Positions 48,001 to 59,200 of a stretch of 64,000 nt of DNA are shown in pieces; within the stretch, counting starts at the first letter, position 1, and the number at the start of each line of letters is the position of its first letter. This DNA is from Diadema setosum (taxonomy: Eukaryota; Echinodermata; Echinoidea; Diadematoida; Diadematidae). Both the position numbers and the translations under genes were made by a program. The notes beneath the pieces were generated by a model. The model saw nothing but the letters and a program-made list of their open reading frames with translations. It searched no databases and was not told the DNA's origin. The stretch is from positions 34,598,520 to 34,662,519 of the forward strand of contig NC_092701.1 in NCBI RefSeq assembly GCF_964275005.1. The letters run 5' to 3'.

Positions 48001-50319
48001 TTCAAAGTATTCTCATATATTTGAACGAAATCAGTAATCGAGAAGTATCAATATTGACGTCGACTTTCAAGTCGTCACTCAAAAAAAACTCACTCTTCGC
48101 GAGAGATCTTGGCGAACGCAAGATGCACAATCCAGAACTGAAGTTATCCGACTAGTACTGTGCGAACGGGGAATTTACGCGAGAACTAAACTCAAAAGTG
48201 TAATGATTTTTGCGACTTGTGTGATATAGGAACTACATTTTTCATTCAACTTACCACAAATAATTTGTAAATTTATTTATTGCCCCCGATTACTTGAAAG
48301 ATTTGTCTCATGATATTAAATGGCTAACTTCAGTCTGTGCGTGCGCAGCAGGTAGGTAGGGCCTGGCCGCAATCACTCGTGTTAGTCGTAGAGCAGATTA
48401 TTTTTAGCGACGCCGACAGGAAAGTCGACATCTACACTTACGCTTCCTGACATGTGATTTGTTTCCAATTAACGTGAGCTGTTGGATATGAATCATAAAG
48501 TATTTCCTGTGAGTTTGGTGCCATTTGGCAAGGTGAATTTTGAGATATCTACATGGATACAGAAGTACGCTAGCACTATACCAACACCAGCGCTGGGATC
48601 GCGAAGCGGCGACACTGTGTTAGAATCTACGTGGTCAGGCCACTCTTCCGAGATATGGGTCCTAGTCAAAGAGATTTTTCTCCTCAGTCACTGGGGAAAA
48701 TCTCTTTGGTCCTAGTACATAGGCCTACTGAAACAAACTGTTAGATCTAACATTAGTCCTTGGTGTAAATAACACCACTATGAGATTTATCTCGACTACA
48801 AAACATCGGAAATCCATAAAACAGATACCTTACCTGAAAAATCCAGCACAGGAACAACAGTGCCTGCAGGACAAGGGTCCAGATCTAGATAGTTCTAGTT
48901 CTAGTCTGGACTTTCGTCTGGACTTTCTTCAAGTTCTGGCAGCAGGGGTATGTAACGTTACGCTGTGCCATATTAGCGCTGTGCACATAGGGCCTACAGC
49001 TGCAATGTCGACGGTGAGTGGGTGTAGGGCCTACTCATCAAAACTTGGACTGCCACGTAGAACCTACTCCTTGACTGCTCAGTAGTCCTAGTCCTAGTTC
49101 TAGTATTTCAGAGTCTATGTGTACTGGGTACCGTTTTCATCTCACTAAGCGTAAATCGTGCGTGTCGTTGAAGAGAGTCTATCTACATTTGGATTTAGAT
49201 TCACTCAGCCCTCAGCTACTTTAATGAACTGGCGAACCATCGCTCGATCATGATCATCAATGCGTAACGTTACTTACACACAGTCTTCTATGGGCAGCAC
49301 GTTCGGATAACGATGCCAATTTCATTTTGCATATCTGGAATTTCCCCACAAGTTTTATCTAAATAAAAAGCTGTTGAAGAGATTGCTTTTAAAGATTAAT
49401 AGATATTGTTTAACATGTTTATTATATATAGCTCCATATTGCAATTATACTAAATAACAGCTGTTGCAGTACTTCGTGTGAGATTTCATCAGTAAATTGG
49501 CATTATGTAGTTCGTCTTGCTAATGTAGGAGTTGTGCACCAAGAGCACCTGTGACGTAGGCCAAATTGTGTGGATCGTTCCTGGGCTTGCTCGTTTTCAT
49601 TTTTTTCAAAAAATCATTACAGGCTTATCCTGGGTTTTACAATCCTCTCTTTCCAGTAGTAGGCATCAAAAAATGTAGATTAGAATTATGAGACAATTAG
49701 AAAATGTCAGTACAGTTTTCTTTTAAGAGAAGAGCTACATGTACATTAGCTAAAGCAGTGGGAAATATATCAGACCAGGAAATGTACAGAAATCTTCTTC
49801 ATATTAAATGAAGTAAGTAATGACAACTTTTATCACTTTAATGGATTTGCAGTCTTCTCTTCATAAACAACACTATATTCAAAGCAGGTTACATATGGTG
49901 TTTTAGGTCAGCTTTACAGATGTAGACATAAACGTGTTATTTTATTTTGCTTTCCAGCAGAAGGAAAGAAAATACAGCCGTATCTATAAAATTGTCAACA
50001 GATTACAATTGTCTCTCTGCTTGGGGTGCTATGGCATGATTTTCGATCAATTTTACTTTCCTCGAAGCAACTGCACTAAATGTTCCAAGTTAAAGTTTTA
50101 GATTAATTTTCCTTTATTTGGTAATATCAGATGTCAGAGTTGGACCCGAACTTGTCCTTGATCCTGCATTCATTGTAACCAGGTAAGTTGCAGATGCAGT
50201 GCGCTCCAGTTACATTGTATAAGAAACACAGTTATTAAAAAGTTTTGTTGCAAGGAAGTAAAAATTCAGGCTCTAAAATTAATACCTGAACTTTATTTAC
50301 AGGTTTTGTTTAGCTATTA

Positions 50320-50350
<31 letters not shown>

Positions 50351-52032
50351 AACAAAAGAAAACTGCCGGTCCCAAGGAGTTTGTTGTACTGGGAGTTACC
50401 CGTGTATGTGTGTGTGTTTTGGGGGTTTTTTTTTAAATCTGAATAAATAATCAAAATCAAACTGCTGGCTGAGAAGTGTCATGCTCTCTTGGGATTCAAT
50501 TGTTAGATGATGTGTATAAAGTACAGCTGCAGATTCTACCAAGATGAAGACATGAAATTTGAATTTCCATGAAGCAGCACTTTGTAAAAGTTTGTACCAT
50601 GCTAGTAATTCTGCAGGTCCAAAAATGTTGCCCCATGAATGTGATTTTGTATTCACTTATAATTTGTATGTTGCAATTACAAAAGATCCCATGTCACAAC
50701 CTCGTGTTCCTTATTATTTGTCACTTTGTTTCATCGTCTTTTGTTATGGATCTTGTTTTGTCTATCTGTGAACAGAAGCATGGAAGACTTTGTGACTTGG
50801 GTAGACACCTCTAAGATCAGGAAACACATCATGGAATATAATGATGCAGTAAGTGTTGGACATGCTCTTATGTACAAGCAAAATAAGTGAATTGAATCCT
50901 TGAAAGATCAAAGATGAGACTTTGATCTTTATTCACTTTGTGTAGTTAACCCGTTGAGGACAAGTCCCAAGTATACTTGGGTAGGTCTATGGGAAATGCG
51001 TGTTGTAGCAAAATCAGTCTATCCTCAAGAGCTTAATGGAATTTAGGGATCTCCTTCTACTAACTAGTCACAATCACATTTTTGCGTACAATGGATTAAC
51101 TCCACATGACCATGAAGTATTTCACAATTTTAGATGTACAGTGTGTCTACAGCACTGAAACTGGATGGGACTTGAAGCCATTGGCCCAGTGATATCTTGC
51201 TTTATAAGTGCATTTGAATTCTTCCTTCATGGCGTGATAGATAAATAAATAAAAAAAAAAAATCTGATAGTACGTTAACCATTACAGAGTGTAACTCGTA
51301 ATGGAGAGAGGAACATCACAGGGTCAAGGATTTAATATTGACATTGCACGTCTCAAAATTTGCTGAAAAGGTGACATGGTATGCAGTTAGGTTTATCTTC
51401 AGACACTAAGATGACATGGTATACAGTTACGGGTAGGTTTATTTTCAGTGTCTGTATGTCATTTTAGAGAACACTCTTTCCCTTGTAATTGCAGAGTAAC
51501 GACACCAAGGCTTATCACAGCTGTACCATCATGACTTGGCAAAAGATATGTAGATATGTCGGGGTAAGGGAATATTGTAGCATGCTTCACACCTCTTTTT
51601 CGATTTTGTGATTCAATTATTCAATAAGATTAGATATTGTATAATCCACATTTGGGTCTTTGTGCAAGGTTTTTATAAAAACCCTACTTACAAAATTTTG
51701 AAATGTTCTCTTTCATATGGAAAATTAGTGCAGTTTTACAATTTCAGTATAATTTTCCAAATTATCCGAAGGTTTAATAGTCAAAACACTAATTTATACC
51801 TGCTTGTGATGATGTAAATGAAAAAACATCAAAACAAAAACAAAATCACTGAAAATAGCATACCATGTGAAAAGTAAGTGTTATAGGGTTACAGTCGTAA
51901 AAGACTCAAGTTTTAATGAATCAAGAGATTGTGAAAAAAGGTGTCAAAATTTATTTCCATCTTGAAGCTTTGTATGTAACTAGTTATGTAACTTTCATCC
52001 TTTTGCAGAGAGATGACTTCGACTTGATGTGA
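39076..52032 (+). CDS. IMP3: U3 small nucleolar ribonucleoprotein IMP3 (complete, six exons)
   Basis: Exons: 39076-39209, 41173-41280, 47231-47385, 50131-50182, 50776-50848, 52009-52032 (stop TGA). They join in frame to 181 residues against about 184 in human. [86 protein letters not shown] and RDDFDL all match the human protein, including the S4-type RNA-binding domain (roughly residues 105-175). IMP3 joins IMP4 and MPP10 on the U3 snoRNA for 18S rRNA processing in the nucleolus. Intron 1 uses a GC donor (AG|GCAAGT). The exon 3 donor (GGTC|GTATCC) is weak, but frame and homology (C|AT = His) require it. The gene is spread over 13 kb because introns 2 and 3 hold several transposons. Confidence 0.95.
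39579..40063. mobile_element. TTAA-bounded TIR element in IMP3 intron 1
   Basis: A 485-bp element. The left end is TTAAAGGCACGTGGTCCCGG; the right end, inverted, is TTAAAGGCTCATAGTCCCGG. Both ends continue into GGTAGT. No coding capacity. The TTAA at both ends may be the target duplication. Confidence 0.7.
40895..41045 (+). repeat. Interspersed A-tailed repeat, copy 2
   Basis: It matches 26545-26740 over TTGACCAAAAGATTGGTCTG, GATATGTTCTGCGGAGACTC, GGCTTCACAGAGTCCCCTCC and the A-rich end. It lies in IMP3 intron 1, about 130 bp before exon 2. Confidence 0.5.
42086..42131. repeat. Short near-perfect hairpin
   Basis: AATCACTTTCAAAG at the left pairs with CTTTGAAAGTGATT at the right, continuing inward through ATGTAT/ATACAT. 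It lies in IMP3 intron 2. Confidence 0.65.
42271..42417. mobile_element. MITE with GGGGCCCGTTTCATAAA ends
   Basis: A 147-bp element in IMP3 intron 2. Its inverted ends of about 35 bp continue from GGGGCCCGTTTCATAAA into ACTTGT and GTGACAA. It is the same style as 2764-2942 and has no coding capacity. Confidence 0.8.
42785..42975. repeat. Extremely GC-rich GGGCCC/CCTTGG low-complexity block
   Basis: About 190 bp composed of irregular GGCCCC, GGGCCC, CCTTGG and CCTGG units inside AT-rich intron. Because the motif set is its own complement, both strands stay open (Gly/Pro/Ala/Leu-rich frames of about 100 codons). I do not regard these frames as genes. Confidence 0.75.
43024..43165. repeat. AT-rich tandem repeat (ATGAATAT units)
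   Basis: Repeats of ATATGAATAT, plus AATTACAAATAATCACAAAT at the left edge, directly follow the GC-rich block. The result is one of the sharpest base-composition switches in the window. Confidence 0.7.
43781..46382. mobile_element. 2.6-kb non-autonomous element with hairpin end (Helentron-like?)
   Basis: The left end TTAGGTGATCCGA is inverted at the right end as TCGGATCACCTAA. Just inside the right end, GGTGATCCGAG pairs with CTCGGATCACC in a clean hairpin (46351-46379), preceded by a GAA microsatellite (about 46298-46321). Inside, a block of about 560 bp occurs twice in tandem (about 43976-44540 and 44762-45330), with phrases such as CAAGATGGCGTCTGAGC and AAAGTGGTTATTTTGTGAAA. CpG-rich GCGCGTACGCG stretches lie at 45730-46010. 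No transposase frame was found. The microsatellite, terminal hairpin and short asymmetric inverted ends recall Helentron-derived elements; a plain TIR transposon is the alternative. Confidence 0.6.
46437..46565. repeat. Nested perfect inverted repeats plus a third motif copy
   Basis: The outer pair is ACGCTTGATAAACA (46437-46450) with its inverse (46533-46546). The inner pair is GACAGCGCGTCTCAGG (46468-46483) with its inverse (46500-46515), around a 16-nt loop. A direct third copy, GCAGCGCGTCTCAGG, lies at 46551-46565. It is in IMP3 intron 2, and its GC content is well above the flanks. Confidence 0.8.
47627..49726. mobile_element. Probable 2.1-kb TTAA-bounded element in IMP3 intron 3
   Basis: The left end is TTAAAAGGGCATTGCACCGG; the right end, inverted, is TTAAAAGAAAACTGTACTG. 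The inner arms are partly inverted too: GACGAGCCCGGATG...CACAGGTGCTCT (about 47785-47822) against AGAGCACCTGTGACGTA...GGGCTTGCTCG (about 49540-49590). The interior has no recognisable protein. Short restatements of CTAGTCCTAG and GTAACGTTAC occur in it. The ends are diverged, so the boundaries are uncertain. Confidence 0.4.
50197..50400. mobile_element. Pogo/Tigger-like TIR element, degenerate copy
   Basis: It begins CAGTGCGCTCCAGTTA and contains GAAGTAAAAATTCAGG and AAAACTGCCGGTCCC, in the order seen in the better copies at 53671, 54427 and 57725. The right end is degraded, and an A run (50321-50343) interrupts it. It starts 14 bp after the IMP3 exon 4 donor. Confidence 0.65.
50946..51036. 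mobile_element. TTAA-flanked MITE (piggyBac-like), copy 2
   Basis: A 91-bp element with left end TTAACCCGTTGAGGAC and internal palindrome TCCCAAGTATACTTGGG; the right end TCCTCAAGAGCTTAA is diverged. Same family as 12927-13020. It lies in IMP3 intron 5. Confidence 0.65.
51495..51563 (+). other. Candidate in-frame cassette exon in IMP3 intron 5
   Basis: Bounded by an acceptor TTGCAG and a donor GTAAGG, 69 nt long, open for 23 codons ([15 protein letters not shown]...). Its phase (0 in, 0 out) would keep the IMP3 frame between exon 5 and exon 6. The sequence has no counterpart in human IMP3, so it may equally be a chance pseudo-exon. Confidence 0.25.
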
Positions 52033-52673
52033 CGACGGCATCCAGAAAGAGTGGGACAGTTTGTTGAGACTGATAGAGCACATCACTGCTGGACAGCATT
52101 TGCCAATTGGCAAATGGCATGAATTGTTGGTGCCTTTCTACAAACTTGGTGTGAGGCATTCAGCTTGGAACACCAGGACCCAGAACAAGCGACAGATGTG
52201 AACAGTCCTCGAGTTAAAACCTTTGGTGCTTTCTGGAGACTTTCAGCACAGGACACTTGTGTGACATTCACTCCTCCTATTCTGTCCAGTGATTGATGAT
52301 TTACTTTTACCAGTACATCCTCTCTTTCTTTTCTGCACCATGTCATTGCTGTTGTGACAGCGATTTGCTGCCAACTTGTTGCCGCCCCTCACCTACATCT
52401 GTGAGAATCTAGAGTGGACCCACTTGGAAGAAATATCTGAATTCATCCTATTCTGATCAATGTTTTTGGAAAGTCTCCCACAGATGAGCACCTTCAAGCG
52501 TTAGCAATAGTATTCGATCAGTGAAGGGAAACAGTGTTGTTATCTGTTACTGGGGTGAAGTGCAAAGATTGGGAGGAATGTGTACTGCAAGGAATGTGAA
52601 CTGTGCATGGTAACAAACAAGTAAGAACCAAACACACAAGGCTTTTTGAGTCTTGTGTTTGTACGCTATGTGT

Positions 52674-52679
52674 ATTAAA
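52674..52679 (+). promoter_or_regulatory. Candidate polyadenylation signal of IMP3
   Basis: ATTAAA, about 640 bp after the stop codon. It is a variant hexamer; no AATAAA was noticed closer. Confidence 0.35.
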
Positions 52680-53670
52680 CATAATTTGTATCAAGTAGTT
52701 CTTGGAAGATGATAAAGATCAACAGACAGCCTTTATAAACTTATGTAATAGTGCCCTTGTACCATTCTTATCAGATCCCATGGGAGTGCCATAAAATTTA
52801 CATACATGTATATATTGTGTATACTGCATATCATCTCGTTTTAATAAGGCAGGACTTGTGCCTTGTTCACTGGTTACAGGATATACACCCTGTAGTTGCA
52901 GTTGCTTAAAAATCTGACAGAACACACCTCCGACTCATGCACATCATAAAAGCACACATTGTGCATTTATAAAGGGCTGCAAACCTCTGCAGATGAATAT
53001 ATTTTAATGCACTGTAAACAAAACATTTTTATGGCAGAAATAATTTTCTGGTTAAAAAAGAAGGCAACATTTTCTTATATTTTCAATTAGAATGAAAAGC
53101 ACTGGAAAAAAAAGAAGCATAAGGAATATGGTATATACTAGGGGTCAGCTCTGTGCATAAACACACAGACACACAAAAAAACAGAATATTAATTCTTGTC
53201 CTTAGGTAAACATACACCAAAGCACCAAACAGTAGCGATGTAAATTTTTTCATGTTCTCTTTAAAAACAGATTGAGTCAAAGTTATGGTCTTTGTGACTT
53301 TATTCACCCTCTGAGAACATGTTTATGAGTCACATTCCTTCTTCAGTGAGTTGATGTTTCATAGCGAGATGTAAGCTGAAATGTAAGTTGACAATGAATA
53401 TAAAATTTGTCTCTGTAGTGCTTATAGTACAACATTCATGTGGCTCTACAAACAGATACATGTATTTGTCTGTTCATTCTTTATGATATCATTAGGTATA
53501 ATTGTGGAAGATTACTTGGTTCCAGGCTTCTGGTAATATATAGCCATTAGTTTCCTTTTTACAGTACACTATTGTGCCCCGTTTCAACAAAATCTTTATT
53601 GATCCCCTTGTTTAAATTTTGTTTTTAGTTTCCCTCTCCCCCCTCTTTATGATATAACAGTACACGATAA

Positions 53671-53850
53671 CAGTGCACTCCTGTTATAACGAACATGGTT
53701 ATATCAAAATTCAGGTTACAATGAAGTAAAAATTCAGGCCCCTATATTCTCTCTCTTTGTTATCGTCTATTTGTTTGGTTATAACAGTATTTTGATATAA
53801 TGAATGAAAACTGCCAGTCTCAAGGATTTCATTACATCGGGAGTCCACTG
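53671..53850. mobile_element. Pogo/Tigger-like TIR element
   Basis: A 180-bp copy, left end CAGTGCACTCCTGTTATAAC and right end GGGAGTCCACTG. It carries the family's GAAGTAAAAATTCAGG and AAAACTGCCAGTC motifs. No coding capacity. Confidence 0.75.
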
Positions 53851-54426
53851 TATACATTTTTTTCCCCCAAGGAGTTCTTTGTACTAGTATCTGTGTAACA
53901 AGAGTCTGCAGTTGACTACTGTGTACAAAATATCCCATCCAAAATGAATGATAGCCATGAGCAAGTTGACCATTACATGAGTGAAAGGTTTAAAAAATGT
54001 GCATGGTCTTCAAAATGGTTTTCTTTGTATTATATGGTAGGAAGGGAAGGGGGTGGAGACATTTGTGAAGTAGGAGAAAGTGGTTTTCAATGTAATGAGA
54101 CTTTGCTGGAAGCTAAGTCATCAGCTTTGTTTGTTGACTGGTCCCCCCCCCCCCCCCAGTTTCAGAGAGTCGTGATGTAAACTGTCACTCGATGCAGTCT
54201 ATTAAAGCAAATAATCATGCATAGAATAAGGGTAAATCAGAATATGTCTTTATTGATTTGTGTTAAACAAGTATTCAAATACTGTCGAGTAAAATGCATT
54301 TCACACAACAGGTTTTACTTGAGATGTGCCAAGTCGCATTAATCTGATGTCCTTTTCAATGGTATGCAGAGGACTGTCACACATATAATACTTGATAAAT
54401 GCAACAGTTTAACCATTATGAAAATA

Positions 54427-54610
54427 CAGTGCTCTCCTGTTGTACTGAACATTGTATTAATAGAATTCTCATTACAATGAAATAAAAAGTCAGGTCGAAA
54501 ATTACCATCTCTATTTCTTTATATACTGTACTGTCGGCTATAACGAAATTTTATTATGAACGAAAGAAAACCACTAGTCCCTAGGACTTTGTTATAATGT
54601 GAGTGCACTG
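54427..54610. mobile_element. Pogo/Tigger-like TIR element
   Basis: A 184-bp copy flanked by TA on both sides, left end CAGTGCTCTCCTGTTGTAC and right end GAGTGCACTG. Diverged but colinear with 53671-53850. Confidence 0.75.
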
Positions 54611-55028
54611 TATGCCATATCATGGGTTTCTCACTGAGAAATTCAACAGATTCCTCTGCCTTTATGTAAAGGATGCCTGTAGCATTACCTGCAATCCATT
54701 GTGCTAATGGAATCCAATACATGTACATTGTACGTCTTCAATTGACTGGCAATTAAAGTCAGAATATGATAGTACATGTAATTTTGTTTCACTCAACTAG
54801 CATTTGTTCCTTTGAAAGGATGTGTGAGAGCATATATAAGCAAGGAAACAGGACCCATATTCATTTACATTTACAAAGGTTTTATAGGGCTTGTCATTGA
54901 ATGATTTCATTAAAGCAGGTATTTATGCAATCTGATGGGACTCTGAATTACAACTTTCATCTGTGCACAGTATATCTGCCAGCAATTCATGCAAGATGTA
55001 GGACACATACACCTCGGCATTTACATAC

Positions 55029-55242
55029 TGTATAAGCTGCTATTTTCGCATACAGATATTTTTGCGAACTGGGAGGTCACAGACATTTTCACAAGATGTT
55101 TTCACGAATTGACACCGAGGCTTTTGTTAATGCGCTATTACCCTAGCACATAGCAATGTTTTCGCATGTTAAATTTGCGGTCCTAATATGATTCGCGAAA
55201 TTCACAAAAATTAAACCCTCATGAAAATAACAGCTTATACAG
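55029..55242. mobile_element. TA-flanked MITE, diverged relative of 16584-16776
   Basis: A 214-bp element with inverted ends CTGTATAAGCTGCTATTTTC, TA flanks and internal TTCGCGAA-like motifs. It shows the same architecture as the CTGTACGAGCTG element. Confidence 0.7.
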
Positions 55243-56232
55243 TATTACTTGTTGCTGATATCAAGTACTTGAGTATTTTAAATACAGCCTTTACAAATCA
55301 CCATCTTATTTTGGGTACCATGTAATTCTGAAAGTGAAGGAATGCACTGTCATAATGTCAGGACATCTCACCATTGCAATAGACTAATCATGGTTGTCAT
55401 ATTAATCACATGGAATTGCTGGTCACTTTGAAAGGGTCCTTTGGTTCATGCTTTAAATATCAAAACCACATCACAACTTCTTGAAATAGCTTCCCAGCAT
55501 CTTCAGCATACATGTACATGTACCATACTGCAACTGTGAGCCTCACTGGCTGATTATGCACTTGCATACAACACTGGAATGCATCTGACTTTCAATCTTC
55601 TGTGTGATACCTTGCAAACTACATCCACTTATTTATAGTTAACATTTAAGCCTTGTAAAGTTTTATTAACCCAACTGTACTTGCAAATTGGAACTCACAT
55701 CTACAAGCAAAAGGAAGTTGCATAAGCATGACAAAATACATTGTCATACAGTCCTCCCCCTTTTTACTTTCTTTCTTTCACTTAAGAATTAACTCAAATA
55801 TAATGAATATTTAAAGCTTACAATTGACATCAATTTTTTTTTTTATAAGAACTACAGAGCTAAACTGATGCTTTATTTACAATATTTATCAATCATACAA
55901 TTTTTAGGGTAACCCATGTTCAAAATTGGTTTGAATTGAAATATTTTGATGCAAATATAAAAGAGTAGACCAAATGTTGATCTGTATACATACTTATCTT
56001 CATTTGATGTTCATCTCAGGATTGAAAAAACAAAAAATAAAACAGGAATGATTTATTAATCCTATTCCTTTTCAACAGAGCAAAGTTGCTGGAAAGAGTA
56101 AATTTGAGTTTAACAACATCACAAACATGGTAGATAATGTATAACAGATACTGAATATCCGAGAGGAGGAAAACATATTTCACAGGTAGCACAATTGTTA
56201 TGCAACTCTATTGCATGAGAACTATGACGAGA

Positions 56233-59200
56233 TCACCTTTGATTGAGGTAAGGTCTCTTCCATGTTTTGCCATAACCAGTCCAACTGCATTGTTGTTGCT
56301 GGACATGCCTCACACCAACCTGATTTCTCTGTTGTCTGAAATCCTTGATCTGTTTCAGTACTTCCAAAACACTAGAACTGGGCAGGGGAAAAAAGTGACA
56401 AGACTTAAAGGGATGGTACAGTATTGGTGGAGATGAAAATTGGGCTTTTACATTTTTGCGAGATACCAAGAAAACACTTATGATATAGTACAGAGCATAC
56501 CATTTTAAGAGGAATTCAAAGTTTATTTGATGAAAATTGGGTTTGGAATGACTGAAACATCCAAAAACAAAGTAAAACAAAGCGATCGTAATGAAGTGTG
56601 GGTCCCACACTTTATTGGAATCGCTCTGTTTTGGATGTCTCAGCCATTTCAAAACCAATTTTCATCAAATACCAGTAAACGTTGAATTCCTCATAGATTT
56701 ACATACTCTTTCATATTTCATAAGAGGTTTCTCATTATATCACAAAAAATGTTAGAAACCTGAAATTAGTTCTCAACCAAAACTATACGATCCCTTTAAC
56801 ATTTTTGTTACTGACAATGATGATCATCAATCACATTTAAATCTTTTCCCCTTTTTGTGATCAGTCATCCTGGAAAACAACTGTGTAGAATCAGCCAGGA
56901 GTTAAGATATAGTGTATTATGACCTTGATGATTAAATACACTGTACATCTACAATGACGTATGAAGGAGAATTATGTATACCGGTAGTGATATAACAGAC
57001 TTATTTTTATTTCTTTCTGTTTAATACATGAGGTACATTGAACTTGGTGAAAGACTGCACATCTACAAACAAATTTGATGGTTGCTGTACACTTCAGGAT
57101 GCATTGGCCTAGAAAAAAAAAAAAAAAGTTTTATATGCAATCACCAGTACTCACTTGAGTTGTTGGAGATCTTGTGTCATAGCCTTGACCATGGGCGTTG
57201 AATCCTCAATTACGCTGCTCTGACGGGTTGTCTGAATAGCTGTGTCTGCAAAGCTATGGCCACCCTTCAGAAAAATCAATTACAATTAAAGAAGTTGTGA
57301 GGGCTGACAAAAAGCAATTCTTCCTCAGTTACTCCCTTCACCACTACCCACACTGCATGTTGATAACTTGGGGGAAAGGGGGGACTGAGAGGGTCAGTGG
57401 GCAGGAGAGAATGTATCAGCTGACAGCCAGGCTGTATACAATGCATTCTAAACTGGTAACCACATAAGTGGTGTATCAATTTACAAACATAAATGCCCTT
57501 CTCTTTTTGGAAGAAGTATGCTAGGTGATACAGTATTCTCATAGAAAGACCAATGTGTATGTTTTGGGGACATAGCATACCATAGGCTCTATATTCTCCC
57601 TTTTAAAGTACTTTTTTGAATTTCAGAGAGCCATTCTTAATCACCTTGACTACAACAGACTATGATGTTGTACCAGGTAGTCATATTGAATATCATGCAC
57701 ATTTATCTTTCAAAGTGAGAAATACAGTGCACTCCCGTTATAACGAACACGGTTATAACGAAATTTCGTTATAACGAAGTAAATTTTCTGGTCCCAAAAT
57801 TATCACCATTAAAGTCTATGGTAAAAAATTCGCTTATAACAAACACGGTTATAGCGAAATTTCCGTTATAACGAAGTCTTTTCCGAGCGCCACAGACAAA
57901 GAAAAACAAAAGAAATGTGCTCCGTTATAACAAAATGCGAATTGCTTTCGAAAATTCGTAGCGGAACAAGCATTTATAGCTTCTCTGCATGGGTGAACGC
58001 TTCACACCACTGTGTGTTCGCTCTTTGTGTCACGCACAGTTTCTGAGGGGAACTTGCGTTTATTATTGTGATACAATTATCCCATCACATTTCACATAGC
58101 TTTCCAGTGTATGATAAGTATTCAGCAAACAGAATATATGTGGTTTTCTTGTTTTCGTTATATATTGTATTTGGTCGGTTATAACGAAATTTCGTTATAA
58201 CGAAAGAAAACTGCCGGTCCCGAGCATTTCGTTATAACGGGAGTGCACTGTATAGCGAATGTCACAAAAACAATGTATCAGTGAGTCATCTGTATTGATT
58301 GATATTATTATGACATGATTATGATACAAGTTATGATTAACAGAAAAAGTAGTCATGATGTTGACTTTCTGAGTGTATATATGGTATTCAAATTAGAATC
58401 AAACACTTCTACACACACACACACACACACAAGCATACACATTTACATGTACAAAAAATTTCATGCCAATATCTGCTAAGTGAATATTAAGTGCAATTGA
58501 AAAGGGCTAGGTTCAAAGAGTGTGTGAAGATTTACTGACCCTATAAGTCACTTCAGCTTGCTTGAGTGGGGAAGTTTGTGAGCCACTGGTGAAGTTGCAC
58601 TGCTCATCCAACTCCATCATTTGAGAATGTGTGAAGTCCATCATGTCGCCTGCTAATGGATCACCCTCTGGTGTACAAGCATGATCTATTTATGCAATGA
58701 TACAACACAAAGTCACAATTTTTACCATTTCAAGAATATTTCTTTTACATTAGATTTCCATTTCCTTCATTCATCATTCAAGCAAACAGAATAGAAACTG
58801 AAATCCATTAATCCTCAATCCATCCCTTCATAGCTATGTTTAGTGAAACGAAGTACATGTAAACAGTTTTGTTTTTGTCACTGTTTTTTTTTTTTCAATC
58901 AAGGTGGATTAGATCTAGACTACAAGTTTGGAATACCTGATTAGATCATTGTGTATTTGCTCTCTGAGAACATACAGGTCACATACAGGCCAGCAGCTCA
59001 ATTTAAAATCACAGTACAAGTAGAACATTTGGTCAAACTTGGCTTGAAATATCAACCATGGTTAGCATTTTATTTAGCCAAATTGAAAATGATGATTTTC
59101 TGTGAGAAAACACACACCCAGAGATGCGCAAAGAAACACTGCATGTAGCCAATAAAATGTAAAGATATTATGCCAACTACACATAGTGCATATTTTACCT

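Larger units (their letters stand above)
52033..56232. other. IMP3 3' UTR and intergenic space to the convergent gene
   Basis: The IMP3 3' UTR probably ends after ATTAAA at 52674-52679. Beyond that there is no gene. Two pogo-like elements, one TA-flanked MITE and a C run (about 54144-54157) are the only recognised items. Minus-strand AATAAA candidates for the next gene lie at 56052-56057 and near 55873. Confidence 0.45.

Noticed and set aside
48662-48711. Hairpin around AAAGAGATTTTTC and GAAAATCTCTTT
   Set aside because: The stem is short and A/T-rich and lies inside the 47627-49726 element, so an independent RNA role is not supported.
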